Shown piece after piece: positions 24,300 to 35,612 of a DNA stretch of 64,000 nucleotides (position 1 is its first letter; each line of letters opens with the position of its first letter). A program made the position numbers and the translations under genes. The stretch is from positions 62,001-126,000 of the forward strand of contig JANUWF010001729.1 in NCBI GenBank assembly GCA_026120185.1, written 5' to 3'. The notes under the pieces were generated by a model. The model saw only the letters and a program-made list of their open reading frames with translations, made no database searches and had not been told where the DNA came from. This stretch comes from Voacanga thouarsii (taxonomy: Eukaryota > Streptophyta > Magnoliopsida > Gentianales > Apocynaceae).

Positions 24300-24480
24300 A
24301 AATCTTACCTTTTTCTTCCTCCATCGCTCCAAGACCGGCACTGTAAAGATCGTCTAGATCGACAAAAACAAGAAGTGATGAGGGTTCGAGAGAAACAGAG
24401 AGCGGGGATGGGTTTGACAGAAAAATGGGAAAAGTGAAAAGGAAAAAGAGCGGGATGGTTTTTTCCCTTAGAACGCAAGT
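24300..24480 (-). other. Possible leader exon with splice donor in the CACTA element
   Basis: On the minus strand a pyrimidine-rich leader (CTCTCTGTTTCTCTCGAACC, then GATCTAGACGATC) leads to an ATG (GCGATGGAGGAAGAAAAAG) followed by GTAAGATT, a strong plant 5' splice site near 24309. About 1.15 kb further on is the dehydrogenase ATG at 23146. Plant UDP-glucose dehydrogenase genes commonly have an intron just before the ATG, so this may be the captured promoter and 5' exon, or the start of an element gene. The reading is from the signal alone; transcription is unproven. Confidence 0.35.
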
Positions 24481-24599
24481 CTTTTTAGTCGTGCAGAGGG
24501 ATGAGATGGTTCACTTAGTGGGCTTTTTTTTTTTTTTTTTCAACGCATGGTGGCTTAATCTTTTGCAACTCAATTTTTTTTTTTTTTAAATTACAAGAG

Positions 24600-24859
24600 C
24601 TATTGTGACAGTTTAATCGTGTCAAAATAGACAATACAATCAAAGAACAAAAAGTGTCCCAATACATTTCAAAAAATGTCATAATGTGGTTTTAAAAAGA
24701 CATTAATTTCACATTATTAGTAAATTTAACAAAACGACATAGTTTTGCTTGAGTTTATTATGACATTTTCATCTAAATGTCACAAAATTGTTCTTTTAAT
24801 GACATCTTTAAAAAAACGTTACAATAAATATGTCACAATAAACCAAATTTCTAGTAGTG
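24600..24859. repeat. Right subterminal repeats of the CACTA element
   Basis: TGTGACAG, GTGTCAAAATAG, TGTCATAATG, TTATGACATTTTC, AAATGTCACAAAATTG and AATATGTCACAATAAACC recur in both orientations within 260 bp of the right terminus. They mirror the left end and support the CACTA call. Confidence 0.7.
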
Positions 24860-24862
24860 AGT

Positions 24863-26986
24863 GAATAATGACTTAGTAGAACCATCTCAAGACTTAACAA
24901 TATTCTCAAACCATTAGAAAGAATTTAGCTCAAAAAGAATATGCATTCCATAGGCTTACCTTTCATATACTCTTTCCACTAATCCAAGACATATCATGAT
25001 TCTACTTAGATCAAGTAGGACTTTCAAGCTTGTAATGTAGCTTATCAAACGAAGGATATAGGAGAATAAAAAATCAAAGAAACTGAGAGTTCGCAAGAAA
25101 AGGATAAACAAATGAATCAATAATTTCCAACCCTTCTTGCTCTCCTATTCCAAAAATCAATCAAACCATAACCTTATTCAGCAATTACAACTCAACTCAA
25201 GCAAATCTCGCATTTTTTCTTTTTCTTGTCTCTTTTCATCAACTCTTCTCCATTTTTTTTCCACAAGATCACTTAAATTTTCAGCAATGGTGTCAAGGAC
25301 TTGATATGAACTCAACTCTTACAGCTCAATCACCATTCTTTTTTTTTTAATCTTTATTTTCTTCTTTTTTCAAAAAGTTTCTCTTTCTATTTTCTTTCTT
25401 TTCACTCTTCTTTTGTCTTTCAGTGCTGCTGTTCTTTTGTTTCTTTTCTTCTTTTCTAGCAGCTTCGTCTTTTCTTTTCCTATTTTCAATCTCTCTTTTC
25501 TCTTTCTTTTCTTTCCTTGTTTTCTTTTCACTTTCCAGGTCAACTCAACTCTTGATATATGACTGCAAGTAACGAGTCATGATCTTTCTCCAAGTACTCT
25601 TCCTCAACATTCTCTTACATATACTTTCTTCCATCAAGAGCATAAAGATTTGGAAAATTATTCAAACTCTCAGAAACAAGCAATGGACAAAGTATTGTGA
25701 CAGATTCTAAAGAAAAAAAACCAACAATTTAGGCTCAAAATAGGCACTAGGGATCATATAAAAATTGGTAGGCTTGAAAAGCTCAAACTATCCAATGAAT
25801 ATCTATTACCGTCATCCCGAAGTTAAATCATGACTGTCTTTCTTTTTTTGCCTTGAGAGATATTTAAGTAAGTTCTAGAATGCTCCATAAATTTTAGTAG
25901 AAAACTAGGTTTAAGAACAATGTAAAGCATTTGATCAAGAACTACTTTGTCCAAGTGAGTGCAAAAAGTCATGCAAAAGACATAAATGATCTAGAACATA
26001 TGCTCTATAATCCATCATAAAGACATGCATTAAAAATATAGCTTGAAATCTCAAAGAAAATCAGAAAAATTTTGAAAATTTTGCTCACAAGAAGGCTAGA
26101 GTATATGCATAGAAGAATTTTCAATCGAATCACTCCCCCACACTTAAATTGGATATTGTCCTCAATGGCCAAATAAATAGAACAAGGAATAAACACTGCC
26201 ACGGGATAAAAAATATAAAGGAGAAAAGATAAGATAGACAATACTTCCATTCATTGTGCTCACAATAAAATTGATAAAAATTTGGACAAAGTATATCACC
26301 AAGCCATTCCCCCATACTTAAATTGGACCATGTCCTCATTGGCAAAAAATAAACACAAGAAAGAATCTCTAAAGGGACTAAAAATAATAAGGGGTTAGAA
26401 AGTTTAAGTAATGCTTTCCAAGTGCAATAATGCTCCAATAGATAGCCAAACTTGAGGTAAAGAGAAGGGCTTGTCCAAGAGGACTTTATTGCTATAAAAT
26501 AAATCACAAATAAAAGCACAAGAAAAATAATAATAAAATCAAAACATACCTAAATAAAAGAAAACAAGCTAAAGAAAAAGAGTAAAATAAAAAATAAAAC
26601 AAAAACTTTTCATACTCATCATGCTTCCTCATGAAACCTTTTGAAAAGAAATTAAAGCTCAAAATAGAAGATATGCATGATGAATGTAGAATGGAGAGAG
26701 GTTTTTGAAGAATAAAAGGTTTATGAAAATAATATTTCTTACCAAAGCAAAACACATAAACCTCTGTCTCTAACATTTCTTTAGATACACAAATATTCTT
26801 GTTAACATATAAGTGCGCATGATTTCTAAAGAATGCATCAAGCTTGAAATAACCTTTTATCCCTTCAAAAGAATGTTCATAAATAGAATTCCCCTTTAAA
26901 CTTAGTATTTGAGTTCTTAAAGATGAGATCAAAAAATCCTTACTTTTCAAGGCATGGTCTACAAAAACTAAGTTACCTCCCTGAAA
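24863..26986 (-). other. E1 internal region, 3' half
   Basis: AT-rich sequence continuing E1 beyond the CACTA insertion (17877-18056 is its other side). It has a pyrimidine-rich tract at about 25320-25540. It also has two diverged copies, about 180 bp apart (near 26125-26160 and 26302-26345), of a motif that reads on the minus strand GAGGACAATATCCAATTTAAG + TGTGGGGGAGTG. E2 has the same motif once at about 42398-42440, just after its reading frame. Open frames at 26005-26250, 26130-26519 and 26504-26950 are hydrophobic AT-rich frames without family resemblance, and I do not support them as genes. Confidence 0.5.
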
Positions 26987-27440
26987 TTAGGGTGAAGAGT
27001 AGAGTTCGTCAACATCCTCAATGGGTTTCTTATGATGCAGTGTTGAAGGATCCAACTCCTTGAGGCATGATAAATTGAACACAACATCATTTGGACCCAT
27101 ATTCTCCAAGAATGGAGAGGAACCTAAAAAATCATGTGATAAAGAGAGATTAGAATTATTAGCATGTAGAGTAGAATTGAGTACCTCCCTTTCCACATTG
27201 GACAATTGGTCCTCATATCCGCTCTCCTTTCCTTGGAAATTCTCTTGTTCAAGCATATGGGCCTTTAAGGCATCCTCAACCAACTTGGTTAGTTGTGTTC
27301 TTTGATAGCTCAATCGTTGAGATGCTTCTTTATGCTACTGAATAGGTGAATTTGTATTGGCAACAAAAGAATTCACCAATGTTATTAATGATGTCTCACT
27401 AAGAACATCAATGCGAGCTCATAATCTTGCCAATCTAGCA
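26987..27440 (-). pseudogene. E1 internal reading frame, unknown product
   Basis: On the minus strand, from about 27440: LARIDVLSETSLITLVNSFV-type sequence with two stops, then an open 108-codon block (27313-26987) starting MSYQRTQLTKLVEDALKAHM. It reads EDQLSNVEREVLNSTLHANN, SLSHDFLGSSPFLENMGPND and VFNLSCLKELDPSTLHHKKP. The N-terminal part is probably coiled-coil, and the whole is acidic and hydrophilic. It occupies the place where E2 has the C-terminal coiled coil of its protein, so it may be the remnant of the same or an equivalent non-autonomous element protein. I do not recognise the domain. If it is real, the upstream part of the gene has been lost. Confidence 0.35.
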
Positions 27441-27830
27441 TTAATACACTAATATTTTTTTTTTTTTGAAAAATGAAATAAAAATGATGAACATGCAGCA
27501 ATGATGAACAATGCAATTTAATTCATGAAGAAATAAACAAAAATGAAACAAAACGAAATCTACTATTTTGCCTTCAGGTCATTAGATCATGTACCATGGC
27601 AAACATCTAGCAAAGACAAGACAAAAGTTAGATAATGGAATTTATAATTCAAACAAAATTAGAAGAACAAATTAGTCAATTAATCATCAGTCAATGTTAG
27701 TAAGTTAGATTACATAGATACAAAGATACAAAAGATGGCACATTTTTACCTAAACAGCAATTGTACATATCTACATATTTACATATTCACATGGTTAAAT
27801 CAACAAAATCCAAGCTTTCATGATATTGTT

Positions 27831-27847
27831 CCTCGGCAACAGTGCCA
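27831..27847 (-). promoter_or_regulatory. Second (inner) Asp-tRNA primer-binding site of E1
   Basis: Minus-strand TGGCACTGTTGCCGAGG follows GCATCAAGTTTT, exactly the arrangement at the LTR end of E2 (37690-37718), and precedes ATATCATGAAAGCTTGGA, which E2 also has. It is therefore the ancestral site; the outer copy at 27911 lies in an extra segment of about 80 bp. Confidence 0.6.
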
Positions 27848-27910
27848 AAAACTTGATGCTACATTAAGTTTTTCAAAATACCTCTACGATGAAATAGAAA
27901 AATATCCTAA

Positions 27911-27928
27911 TCCCCGGCAACGGTGCCA
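27911..27928 (-). promoter_or_regulatory. Asp-tRNA primer-binding site of E1
   Basis: Minus-strand TGGCACCGTTGCCGGGGA is one mismatch from TGGCGCCGTTGCCGGGGA, the complement of the plant Asp-tRNA 3' end used by Athila/Tat-type Gypsy elements. It follows the right LTR end by a few bases and supports the Gypsy assignment despite the lack of pol. Confidence 0.8.
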
Positions 27929-28102
27929 AAAACTTAATGTGTCCAGATTTGGGTATCAAAATCATATAAAAATAAGCACATTCCCAATCAAGTTTAAATT
28001 AAAACATTAACCCCAAATTACACATATGAGCAAGCATACTCATCATTAACATAGCATAGGGTTCAAACGAGTGTTGATCCTAAAGGAACAAGTTGACATT
28101 AA

Positions 28103-31100
28103 TGTAACACCCCACAACTTAGGCCCAACAGAGCCGGGGATGTCGCCCCGTCCAAAGGACAAGGGGTCTTTATAACTAGGTCACACAAATAAAATTAAAA
28201 CAATACTTTAAAATTAAAACTTATTACAATCTAAAAATTCAAGAACGAATCCAAAATAAATTGTTTACTCTCATCTCTCAAAGCATCACAAAAAAGAAAC
28301 AACACAATATCTTCCAAAGCAGGCAACAACTAGCTACTCATCCCCATAGCAGGATCGATCTGAAATCACGGAAAAAAGGGTGATGAGATAGAAATCTCAA
28401 TAAGTCCTGTGTGCTTTGAGTGTTCAGGTAAAACAATTCGTGTATGCAAGTTGTAAACATTTCATAAGAGAGTGCTGGCAAGCAAGAAATAAGGATCAAA
28501 ATAAAGAGTGGTGTTTTCCTCTTTTCAAACCACACAAGTGCACAATAAAACCAACCACTCAAATAGGCAATCAAGGGTTACTACATGTTGGGCTCTAAGA
28601 CCATATAACGGTCAGAATGCCACACTTTGTACAGACTGACAAAAGGTAGGTGATCGGTCTTTTCTACCCCCAAACAAAACCGGTTGTCCACTCCGACAAC
28701 ACACAGCCCACATGACTGAAACTTACTAGTTCGGACCGGCATGACTAAGTAGTACTGTCACTTTTCTAAGTTTAGTTCATCTTTTGGAGGTGGCCTCCTG
28801 CCAGAAGACTCGCTCTTGCTCTTCAAAACTAGTACTACTAGCCTACCCTTATTGAGTACTCAATGTAGTTTACCCACTTGGGAGAAAATTGATAAAACAT
28901 AGCTTTACTTGAAAATGGCAATTAAGGGTTTCTAAAGTCCGTGTCAAAATTGGTTTTGGAAATAGTTTGGTGTTTGAGTAAAACTGCTTGCTGATTTTCA
29001 AATAATTGGTTTGACTGAAATAAGTAAGGAAACAGTCCTTAATTGCCTTTACCAAATCAATATTCACATACTTCGTGTTTAGCTTGCCACAGTAACCTTT
29101 TACAACAAACAAGTTTTATGCAGGAGCTTACCTGATCCTTTGCTCGAGATAAATCAAAAATCTCCAAAAGCTTACCTAACTTCACCTGGGGTAATCATAA
29201 GCCATAATTAAACTCAAGCTAAAATTTGCTTTCACAAATAATCCTAGCTCAACTTACTACAATCATGACCCTAGTGTTCCAAACTTTAAGGCTAGATAAT
29301 AAAAAAGGATCTTATAAAATAAATCTAGCTTGATAATAAAATAACTAGGATTCGTGAAATAGTTTCTAATAGGTTGTAGGTCTAAATCTTGTTATAAATA
29401 AATTATGGTTTTTTTAATGAAGGGTCCTAGGCCCTAGATGATGTTATTTAAAATAATAATCTATTAATAATTAATGGTTAGAAAATAATTGGTAAATAAA
29501 ATTAATAGTAAGTAAATTTTAATATGTTTTGATTAAAAGATCATAAATAAATTTTTATTAGTATTTATGAATATATGACTTACAAGATTAATATTTTACC
29601 TATCATGATGATTTATATAAAAAGGCTTTACTTAATATTATTATTATTATATATAATATTTTTATACTTTAATTTTAATAAAAGATATCATTTATTTGGT
29701 TAAAATATCATTATTTCATATAGCAGTTCAAATCCACATTTTCCTAGGGTTTTCGAAATCACTAGAAGAAAATATAGTATTAATTTTTATTAATGAAATA
29801 AAATTGGCTAACTTAAATAGCTTAGGAACAACAAGGTCATGATCATAATTCCTATTACTAACTATAATCATGAACATACACTCTACACCACTCAACAAAC
29901 CATCCAAATCATGAATAAAAGCATAGATCCAAATCTACCAATACATGATCCAAACTCCATTAAACATAATCATATTCGTGGCCCCAATAAGAATACAAGG
30001 TCATAAAACCCTATTCACCAAATGTTACATAATATCTAGCATGATTAATCATTCATACTAACTCACAACATAAAAGCATGCAACAAATCCTAAAACATCA
30101 TAAAACTCAACCAAGACAAATCATCCTCATGTATCAATCCCAACTCCACCATATAAACACATTCATTCTCATACTTCAATCCTAACTCCATCATATATAC
30201 ACATACTCAATCTCCAAACATAATCCATCCTTCTCCAACAACATCCAAAAGACATGAATCTCGAATTTAAAGAGAAGATTGAAGAAGCTTACTTGAATGG
30301 TGACTACCTTGAAGAAGTTCCAAGAGAATCCTCACGCTTGGAAGGCTTGAACTGTCCAAGGAGGAGGAAGAAAAATGGCTGTGGTTGGAGTAACCATTTC
30401 AGTTGAGAGAGAGAGAGAGAAAGAAAAGAGAGAGTTTATTAATTTATTTCATTAAAGGTCGAATGTGAAAGGAGATGGAGATAATCGATCATGTTTACCT
30501 TAAGAGTGTTTTTGAGCCTGCAAGAAAATTTTGGTTTTTTTATCCGAAAGTGGAACTTTGATTTCAGCGTTTGATGTTATAAATTGCATAAATGGATTCA
30601 AGAGAATGAGTAGATGTGATCTGGAGTTTTTGGAGATGATTGAAGGGGTTTAAAGTGGTCTTAGGCATGGAGAATGGTGGTGTGTGTTCTTGGAGGTTTG
30701 GAGAGAATGGAGGAAGGTTGGCCAAAATTTTGCTTGGAAAGGGTGGTCGAATGGATTGGAGAATTCTGGTAATTGGATTTTCAGATTTGGCAGAAGAACG
30801 AAAGCTGGTTGTTTGAAATTCAAAATGAGTAATTTAGGGAGTGAATTATGTTAGCAATTATGGTAAGAATATCATGGTTGAGGGAGGTCTTTTGGGAGCT
30901 TCAATGGTCGACTGGCTGGCTGGAATTTTTCTGAGATGAATGATGTTTGAATGAGCTTTAGGGTGGCCGAATTATGGAGTGTAATGGTGAGGGAATTTTC
31001 TGGATAGTTAAGGCTTAATCCATGGAAGTTTGATGAAATAATTTGCTGGAATTTTAGACTCCAATTGAAGGCTTCATTGTAGCGATTGATGGAGTGATTT

Positions 31101-32325
31101 AAGGGGTAGCCATGAGGCTCTTTTCATGCAGAACAATGGTGGAGATGATGAAGTTTAATTCATGGCTGACCAAGTTAGGTTTTACAGAAAGTTAGAGGGG
31201 TTTTTTGGACAAGGTTGGAGAAGGAGCAAGGCTAAAATTTCTGGTTGGTCTTTCGCATGGCTTGCTGGAATTCCTGTGCAAATTTTTCTACAATGTTTCA
31301 GCCAACTTGTAGAAGGTTTGAAGGGGTATTGGAGGGTCCTTTAAGGCTGGTTTCCAGCCTTCTTTATGGAGGGAAGACAGGGTTAAATTGCTGGTTTGAA
31401 AGCTGAAGGAATAGCTTGATTTTTCGGACTGCTATGTTGCGAATTCTACCCAGAATTTTCTCTGGTTTGCATAGCTTTGAGCAGTCCAAATTTTGGCCAA
31501 AGTTTTCAGCCTTCAAGTTGAGTAAATTGGTTATTTTTCTAGTAGTATCTGAAAGGAAAAGATGGCTGAAGATTTTGACAATTGGACTAATCAAGAAGCT
31601 GGAAAATTTTCCAGATTACTACATGAAGAAGATGAATACCTATAAGTTGGAGTTTAAAGGTTCAACCATGGAGTTTAATTCCCTTGGGAACCTTCCATAA
31701 CTCTTCCCCATTTTTAGATAAAACTCTATCCTCCAAGAGGCATTTTTGAAGCTTCAAAATCATAGAACCTTGCTGGAATTTTCTGGAAATAAAAATGGCT
31801 TAGGTAATTGAGCAACTTAATTGATTAAGAATTAAGGGACGCTAGTTATCAAAAGGGTATGAATTCCTTAGAAATTTTTGTAGGGCACAAGAGTATGATT
31901 AGGACATTCCTTTCATGTCTCCCCTAGGACAACATTCCTACTCATCCCTAAGGCATGCAAGGGCCGAAAATAGCCTACCTATCAAAAATAAAATTTAATC
32001 ATGCTAAAACTCAAATGATAGAATTTGAACTCAAGACCTCAAGGATCTATTCAAAAGCTCTAACCACTAAACCACAACAACTCTTGCTCTTACTTTCTCT
32101 CCCAAATATTTTTTCTATTTAACCCTCAAGCTATCTCTTTATTTCCACCTCCAACAAAATTGCCATTTTGCTCTTCTTACTCAATAAGCACAATTAAGCC
32201 ATAAAATCACAAATCACAAATTCAAAACACATAAAATCATACAAATATATATTTATGCATGCAAGAAAACATGATATGCATCTCGACCCCCTTACTCTAA
32301 GGTAAGTTTTAATTGGGGTCTCACA
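28103..32325 (-). mobile_element. Solo LTR of the Tekay/Del-like Gypsy family
   Basis: The ends are TGTAACACCCC (28103) and GGGGTCTCACA (32325). The 5-bp duplication ATTAA is exact on both sides (28098-28102 and 32326-32330). It aligns with the LTRs at 47248-51471 and 56909-61150 over its length (GATGTCGCCCC, GGACAAGGGGT, CACACTTTGT, CTTACTCT blocks) but is visibly more diverged. It has no internal region. By comparison with the complete element, transcription would run on the minus strand. Small frames (28338-28598, 28870-29112, 31162-31700) are chance. A GA-rich run lies at 30405-30435. Confidence 0.85.
32017..32076 (-). repeat. tRNA-like A/B-box block in the solo LTR
   Basis: Minus-strand TGGTTTAGTGGTTAGAGC fits the pol III A box (TRGYNNARYGG), and about 30 nt further GAGTTCAAATTC resembles a decayed B box. 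The spacing is tRNA-like. The same block is present in both LTRs of the complete element. Confidence 0.5.
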
Positions 32326-33771
32326 ATTAATCACCTTTCTTTCATTATTTAACCGGCTCAATAAAATGAAAAAGAAATAAAATAAAATAAAGGAAAATAA
32401 AAATAAAAATATATACATGTCAAGGATGGAGAAGTATGTAACTCAAACCATTATTTTAACAATCAGGATCTTAAATTACTCAATCATTATCATAACTAAT
32501 CATTCTCTTGGCATAATGAAGGATTAAGATAGATTCATTTCTTTTTCAATCCATAAAATCACTACCTTCTAGATAAATTAGAATCACTTGGTCTCGTCTC
32601 AACTAACTTATCCAAAAGATGCATTAAACACAATCCTTGGTTAAATTTCCTTGCTCTCGGTGAATTTAAAACATAAAATAAACTAATGAATCCTTGGTCT
32701 CGGTAAATATCAATTAATCTTTAATTACCTAGTCCTCATCAATTAACCCCCTTGGTCTCGGCGAGTTAACAAATAACAAATATGAAATTAATAAAGTGCA
32801 ACCACCATCAACCCCTTTAGTCCAGCAAGTCAATAGCCAACAGAATATGAAATTAATAAATTGAAACTACCATCAACCCCCTTGGTCCAGTAAGTTAATG
32901 GAGAGAAACAACCAACTGATCTCGTGATGAGCATAAGCAATTAAATACCAAGAATAACAATCAATTAATAAAAAAATCAAACAACTCTAAAACTCATGAA
33001 TATCTGAAATAATGTGGAATTACAATAAAATAATTAGCATATTATTGTTCAAGAAAAAGAAAACAAAGTAAAAGAAAGCACTCATAGACAAGCCTCCTTC
33101 TTCTTCCTTTGAAGACCTTCTTGTACAACCCTCCTTGAATTGAAGAATTCCTCCTTTGATTTAAGTGATTTTCTATGATGATCAATGAATTCTCCCCCTT
33201 TTCCTTATGTTTTCCATCTATTTATAGGCTTGGGAAGTGCCTAAACTTGTTGGTGTAATATTCCTAGTCGAGTAGAAGTTGGAAAGTAGTAAAACTCCAC
33301 AGATTACCAAAAACCGCGTAGAAAAATCAAAACACCGCCTTAACTTCAGGGCACAGGTTGTAATGTTCGGAGATGGCGCCAGTTGTGTTCTGTTTCTCTA
33401 GTCGTTCGCTGATTTTTTTTCGAATTTCGCACAATATTGTCCAGAGTGCAGTTGGCATCACCTTTGCTACTAGAATCGGCACTGGTTCTACTCTGTCCCA
33501 CTCCATTTTACCAATTTTTTGTCACCTTAAAGTTCATGCAATCAGTGCATGGCCGGCACCGGTTCCTCTGTCCCAGCCGGTGTCGCCTCTAATCTGTTTC
33601 ATGACGTTTTTGCTTCGTTTTACCCCAAAAATATGTAATAATGAACAAAATACCTTTCCAATGATAAAATCTCTAATATGAAGGAATATGACTAGTTATT
33701 GAACAAAATATATCACAAAAGAGCCTCAAATAACTAGGAAAAATATGACTAATTTAGCCCCTAACAAGCTC

Positions 33772-35612
33772 AAAGCCAACATAATCATATATGGAAAATA
33801 AAAAACCCTTGGAAGCTAATTGAGGACCCAAAAGAGCTCAATGATAAGTTAATTCAAGTGGAAAATTAAGGAATGGCTAAGGAAATCTAAGGAAATAAGA
33901 TTGATCAAGTTTGGAGGAGTACAACAGAGGATACATGACCTAAATGCACAGGCATACACCTACCAGTGCATTTTGTAGAAAAATTAGCTCCCAGTAGTTT
34001 GTTGCTCGATCATGCACATCTGTACATGGCCATACGTACAGCTATGCACCCCGGAAAACATAACCCAATTGGTGCACAACTATGCAAAAAATTGTGCATG
34101 GTCGTGAAACATCCCTGAAGCTTTTTTTTAATTTTATTTTTCAGTTTTATTTTATTTAAGTTCGATTTATAGTTGTTTTAAAGTCCAATTTGACTTATTT
34201 GAAGGCCGCTTTTGACTTGCTTAGGTTAGGGGTTCTATATACACCCCATTATAACTCTTGTAATGAACACCTTAGAACTTTGAATATTTAAATATAAGAA
34301 CTCTTCTGAGTTTGGCGAGGTGATTTGTCTTGGGGTTGTTCCCTTCAATCGATACTAATCTTAGGGGTTAGTCCTTCCCTTTGATTCAAGTCTCTAAAAT
34401 ATTCATGGATAATCCATTTCTTCATCTCTAATATGGGTGCTAGGTTTCTTCCTAGAATTTTTGTTAGGATTTAGTTAGGTGTCTAAATCTTCACCTCCCT
34501 CTTATTCTTGATACTTGTTGGGTTATGGGTATTAGAGTATTGATTTAATTAGCTTAGTTCATTAGATTGTGGATTCTATGTGGCTTAGATTATCTAGGGT
34601 TCTAATCTTTGAAGTGGGTTTTTTGAACCTCCATTTTAAAGCATAATTTCACTGTTTTGAGTGCTTTGTGTGTCCTTGAAATTGATGTCTATTTGAGCCA
34701 CAAAAATTACATCAAGAATTAGCTTCCGAGCTCATATCAAAGTTTGTTTGAGAGCTAGATTGTGTTGATTGTAATTAATATAACTTTCTTTAAGCCAAAG
34801 GTAAAAATTTCTTGTTGAACATTGCTTGCAAATTTCAAATCTCGAAACTCTTTTTCTTACTATTTTTTAGGTCCATTAATTTAAATTTTAGCCATGGAAT
34901 TGTTGTGAAATTGAACATATATGCTTGGTTGATGTTTGGGTAGTTATTTGTGGTGTTAAAGTGAAGAAAATTTGAAGTTTATTGAGTATATTTGCTACAA
35001 GAATTTATGTGCGTAACAAATCTCGTAACTCATATTGGTGTTATTTTGTGAGGTATAAAACTCAAAATTTGTCCATTTTCTTGCTTTGAAATTGTTCTGT
35101 GATATTGGTATAAACATTAGGTATTGATTTTATTGTGAATTTTAAGTTATTGGGGCTATTCAAAAGGTAAAAATTTTAGATTAGCTTGAGTTACGTGTTT
35201 GAATACAAGGTGCATGATGTGTTACTTCTATGACTTATGATTGCGCATACTTAACTACCAATACTTCCTATGATGAATTGCTATGATCTTCTTGCTTAGT
35301 AACTTGTTTTAAGTGGGATTTATCCTTGTGTTACTAGTTGTAATTTTTCATTGGTAATCTATGCTGGAAAATTGATGGTGCATACTTAGTTTATATCACT
35401 TGCTTCTTTGAATCTTAAATTCCTTATGTTAGCATGACTTTGATGAGTTAATTGAACATCATGATTATATTCTTGGGGTTATGATATCTTTCTAATGTTT
35501 AAAAAAAACAAAAATAATCCTCCATTTGAGTAGTTGCTTATCATGTGTTATTGATTCTTAGCATGCATCTTCCACTTCTAATTGACTTCATTGATATATC
35601 TCTTATCATTGG
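33772..35612. other. Unassigned AT-rich DNA, probably old repeat
   Basis: 1.8 kb without a reading frame or LTR pair I can recognise. Blocks such as AGGGGTTCTATATACACC, GTCCTTCCCTTTGATTCAAG and the steady TTGTT/TTTGAA composition look like a decayed plus-strand LTR of another Gypsy element, but there is no partner in the window. Before E1 inserted, it was contiguous with 16136-16280. Confidence 0.3.

Larger units (their letters stand above)
18057..24859. mobile_element. CACTA (En/Spm-type) DNA transposon carrying captured gene sequence
   Basis: The ends are CACTACTAGAAA at 18057 and its inverted copy TTTCTAGTAGTG at 24848-24859. The inverted similarity continues for about 29 bp (GGTT..TTGTGACA). 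The flanks AGT (18054-18056) and AGT (24860-24862) are the 3-bp target duplication expected of CACTA elements. The terminal few hundred bases on both sides are packed with TGTCATAATA, TGTGACA and GACATTT units in both orientations, which are typical subterminal transposase-binding repeats. No transposase motif is visible in the 6.8 kb, so it is probably non-autonomous. It carries a UDP-glucose dehydrogenase pseudogene, a tandem repeat block and an unexplained exon-like stretch. Confidence 0.88.
16281..33766 (-). mobile_element. E1: non-autonomous Gypsy-type LTR element with nested insertions
   Basis: Two LTRs (16281-17876, and 27934-28102 plus 32331-33766) flank an internal region. The 5-bp duplication AGCTC is exact at 16276-16280 and 33767-33771. 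Orientation is minus: a purine tract (minus strand GTGTGGGGGAAT) precedes the left LTR, and an Asp-tRNA-type primer-binding site follows the right one at 27911-27928. With the CACTA (18057-24859) and solo LTR (28103-32325) removed, the internal region is only about 3.2 kb and has no RT, integrase or protease that I can find. It is therefore a LARD-like non-autonomous element. Its LTR end (TGATAGGGGC, TAACTAGG, TATCACA blocks) matches E2 at 35784, so the two belong to one family. Confidence 0.8.
27934..33766 (-). repeat. E1 5' LTR (right copy), interrupted by a solo LTR
   Basis: 27934-28102 and 32331-33766 together match the left LTR (16281-17876). The break coincides with the 4.2-kb insertion at 28103-32325 and its exact ATTAA duplication. 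The outer edge TAGCCCCTAACA is followed by AGCTC. The inner edge is blurred by an extra PBS-containing segment at 27848-27933. The CCTTGGTC/TCGGCGAG repeats and the GC-rich island of the left LTR are present here as well. Confidence 0.75.

Noticed and set aside
26005..26950. Overlapping hydrophobic frames suggesting membrane proteins
   Set aside because: AT-rich translation of E1 internal DNA; two of the frames run through the duplicated PPT-like motif, and no family resemblance is seen.
33772..35612. An additional complete LTR element
   Set aside because: Composition and some blocks look LTR-like, but there is no partner LTR, PBS or target duplication in the window.
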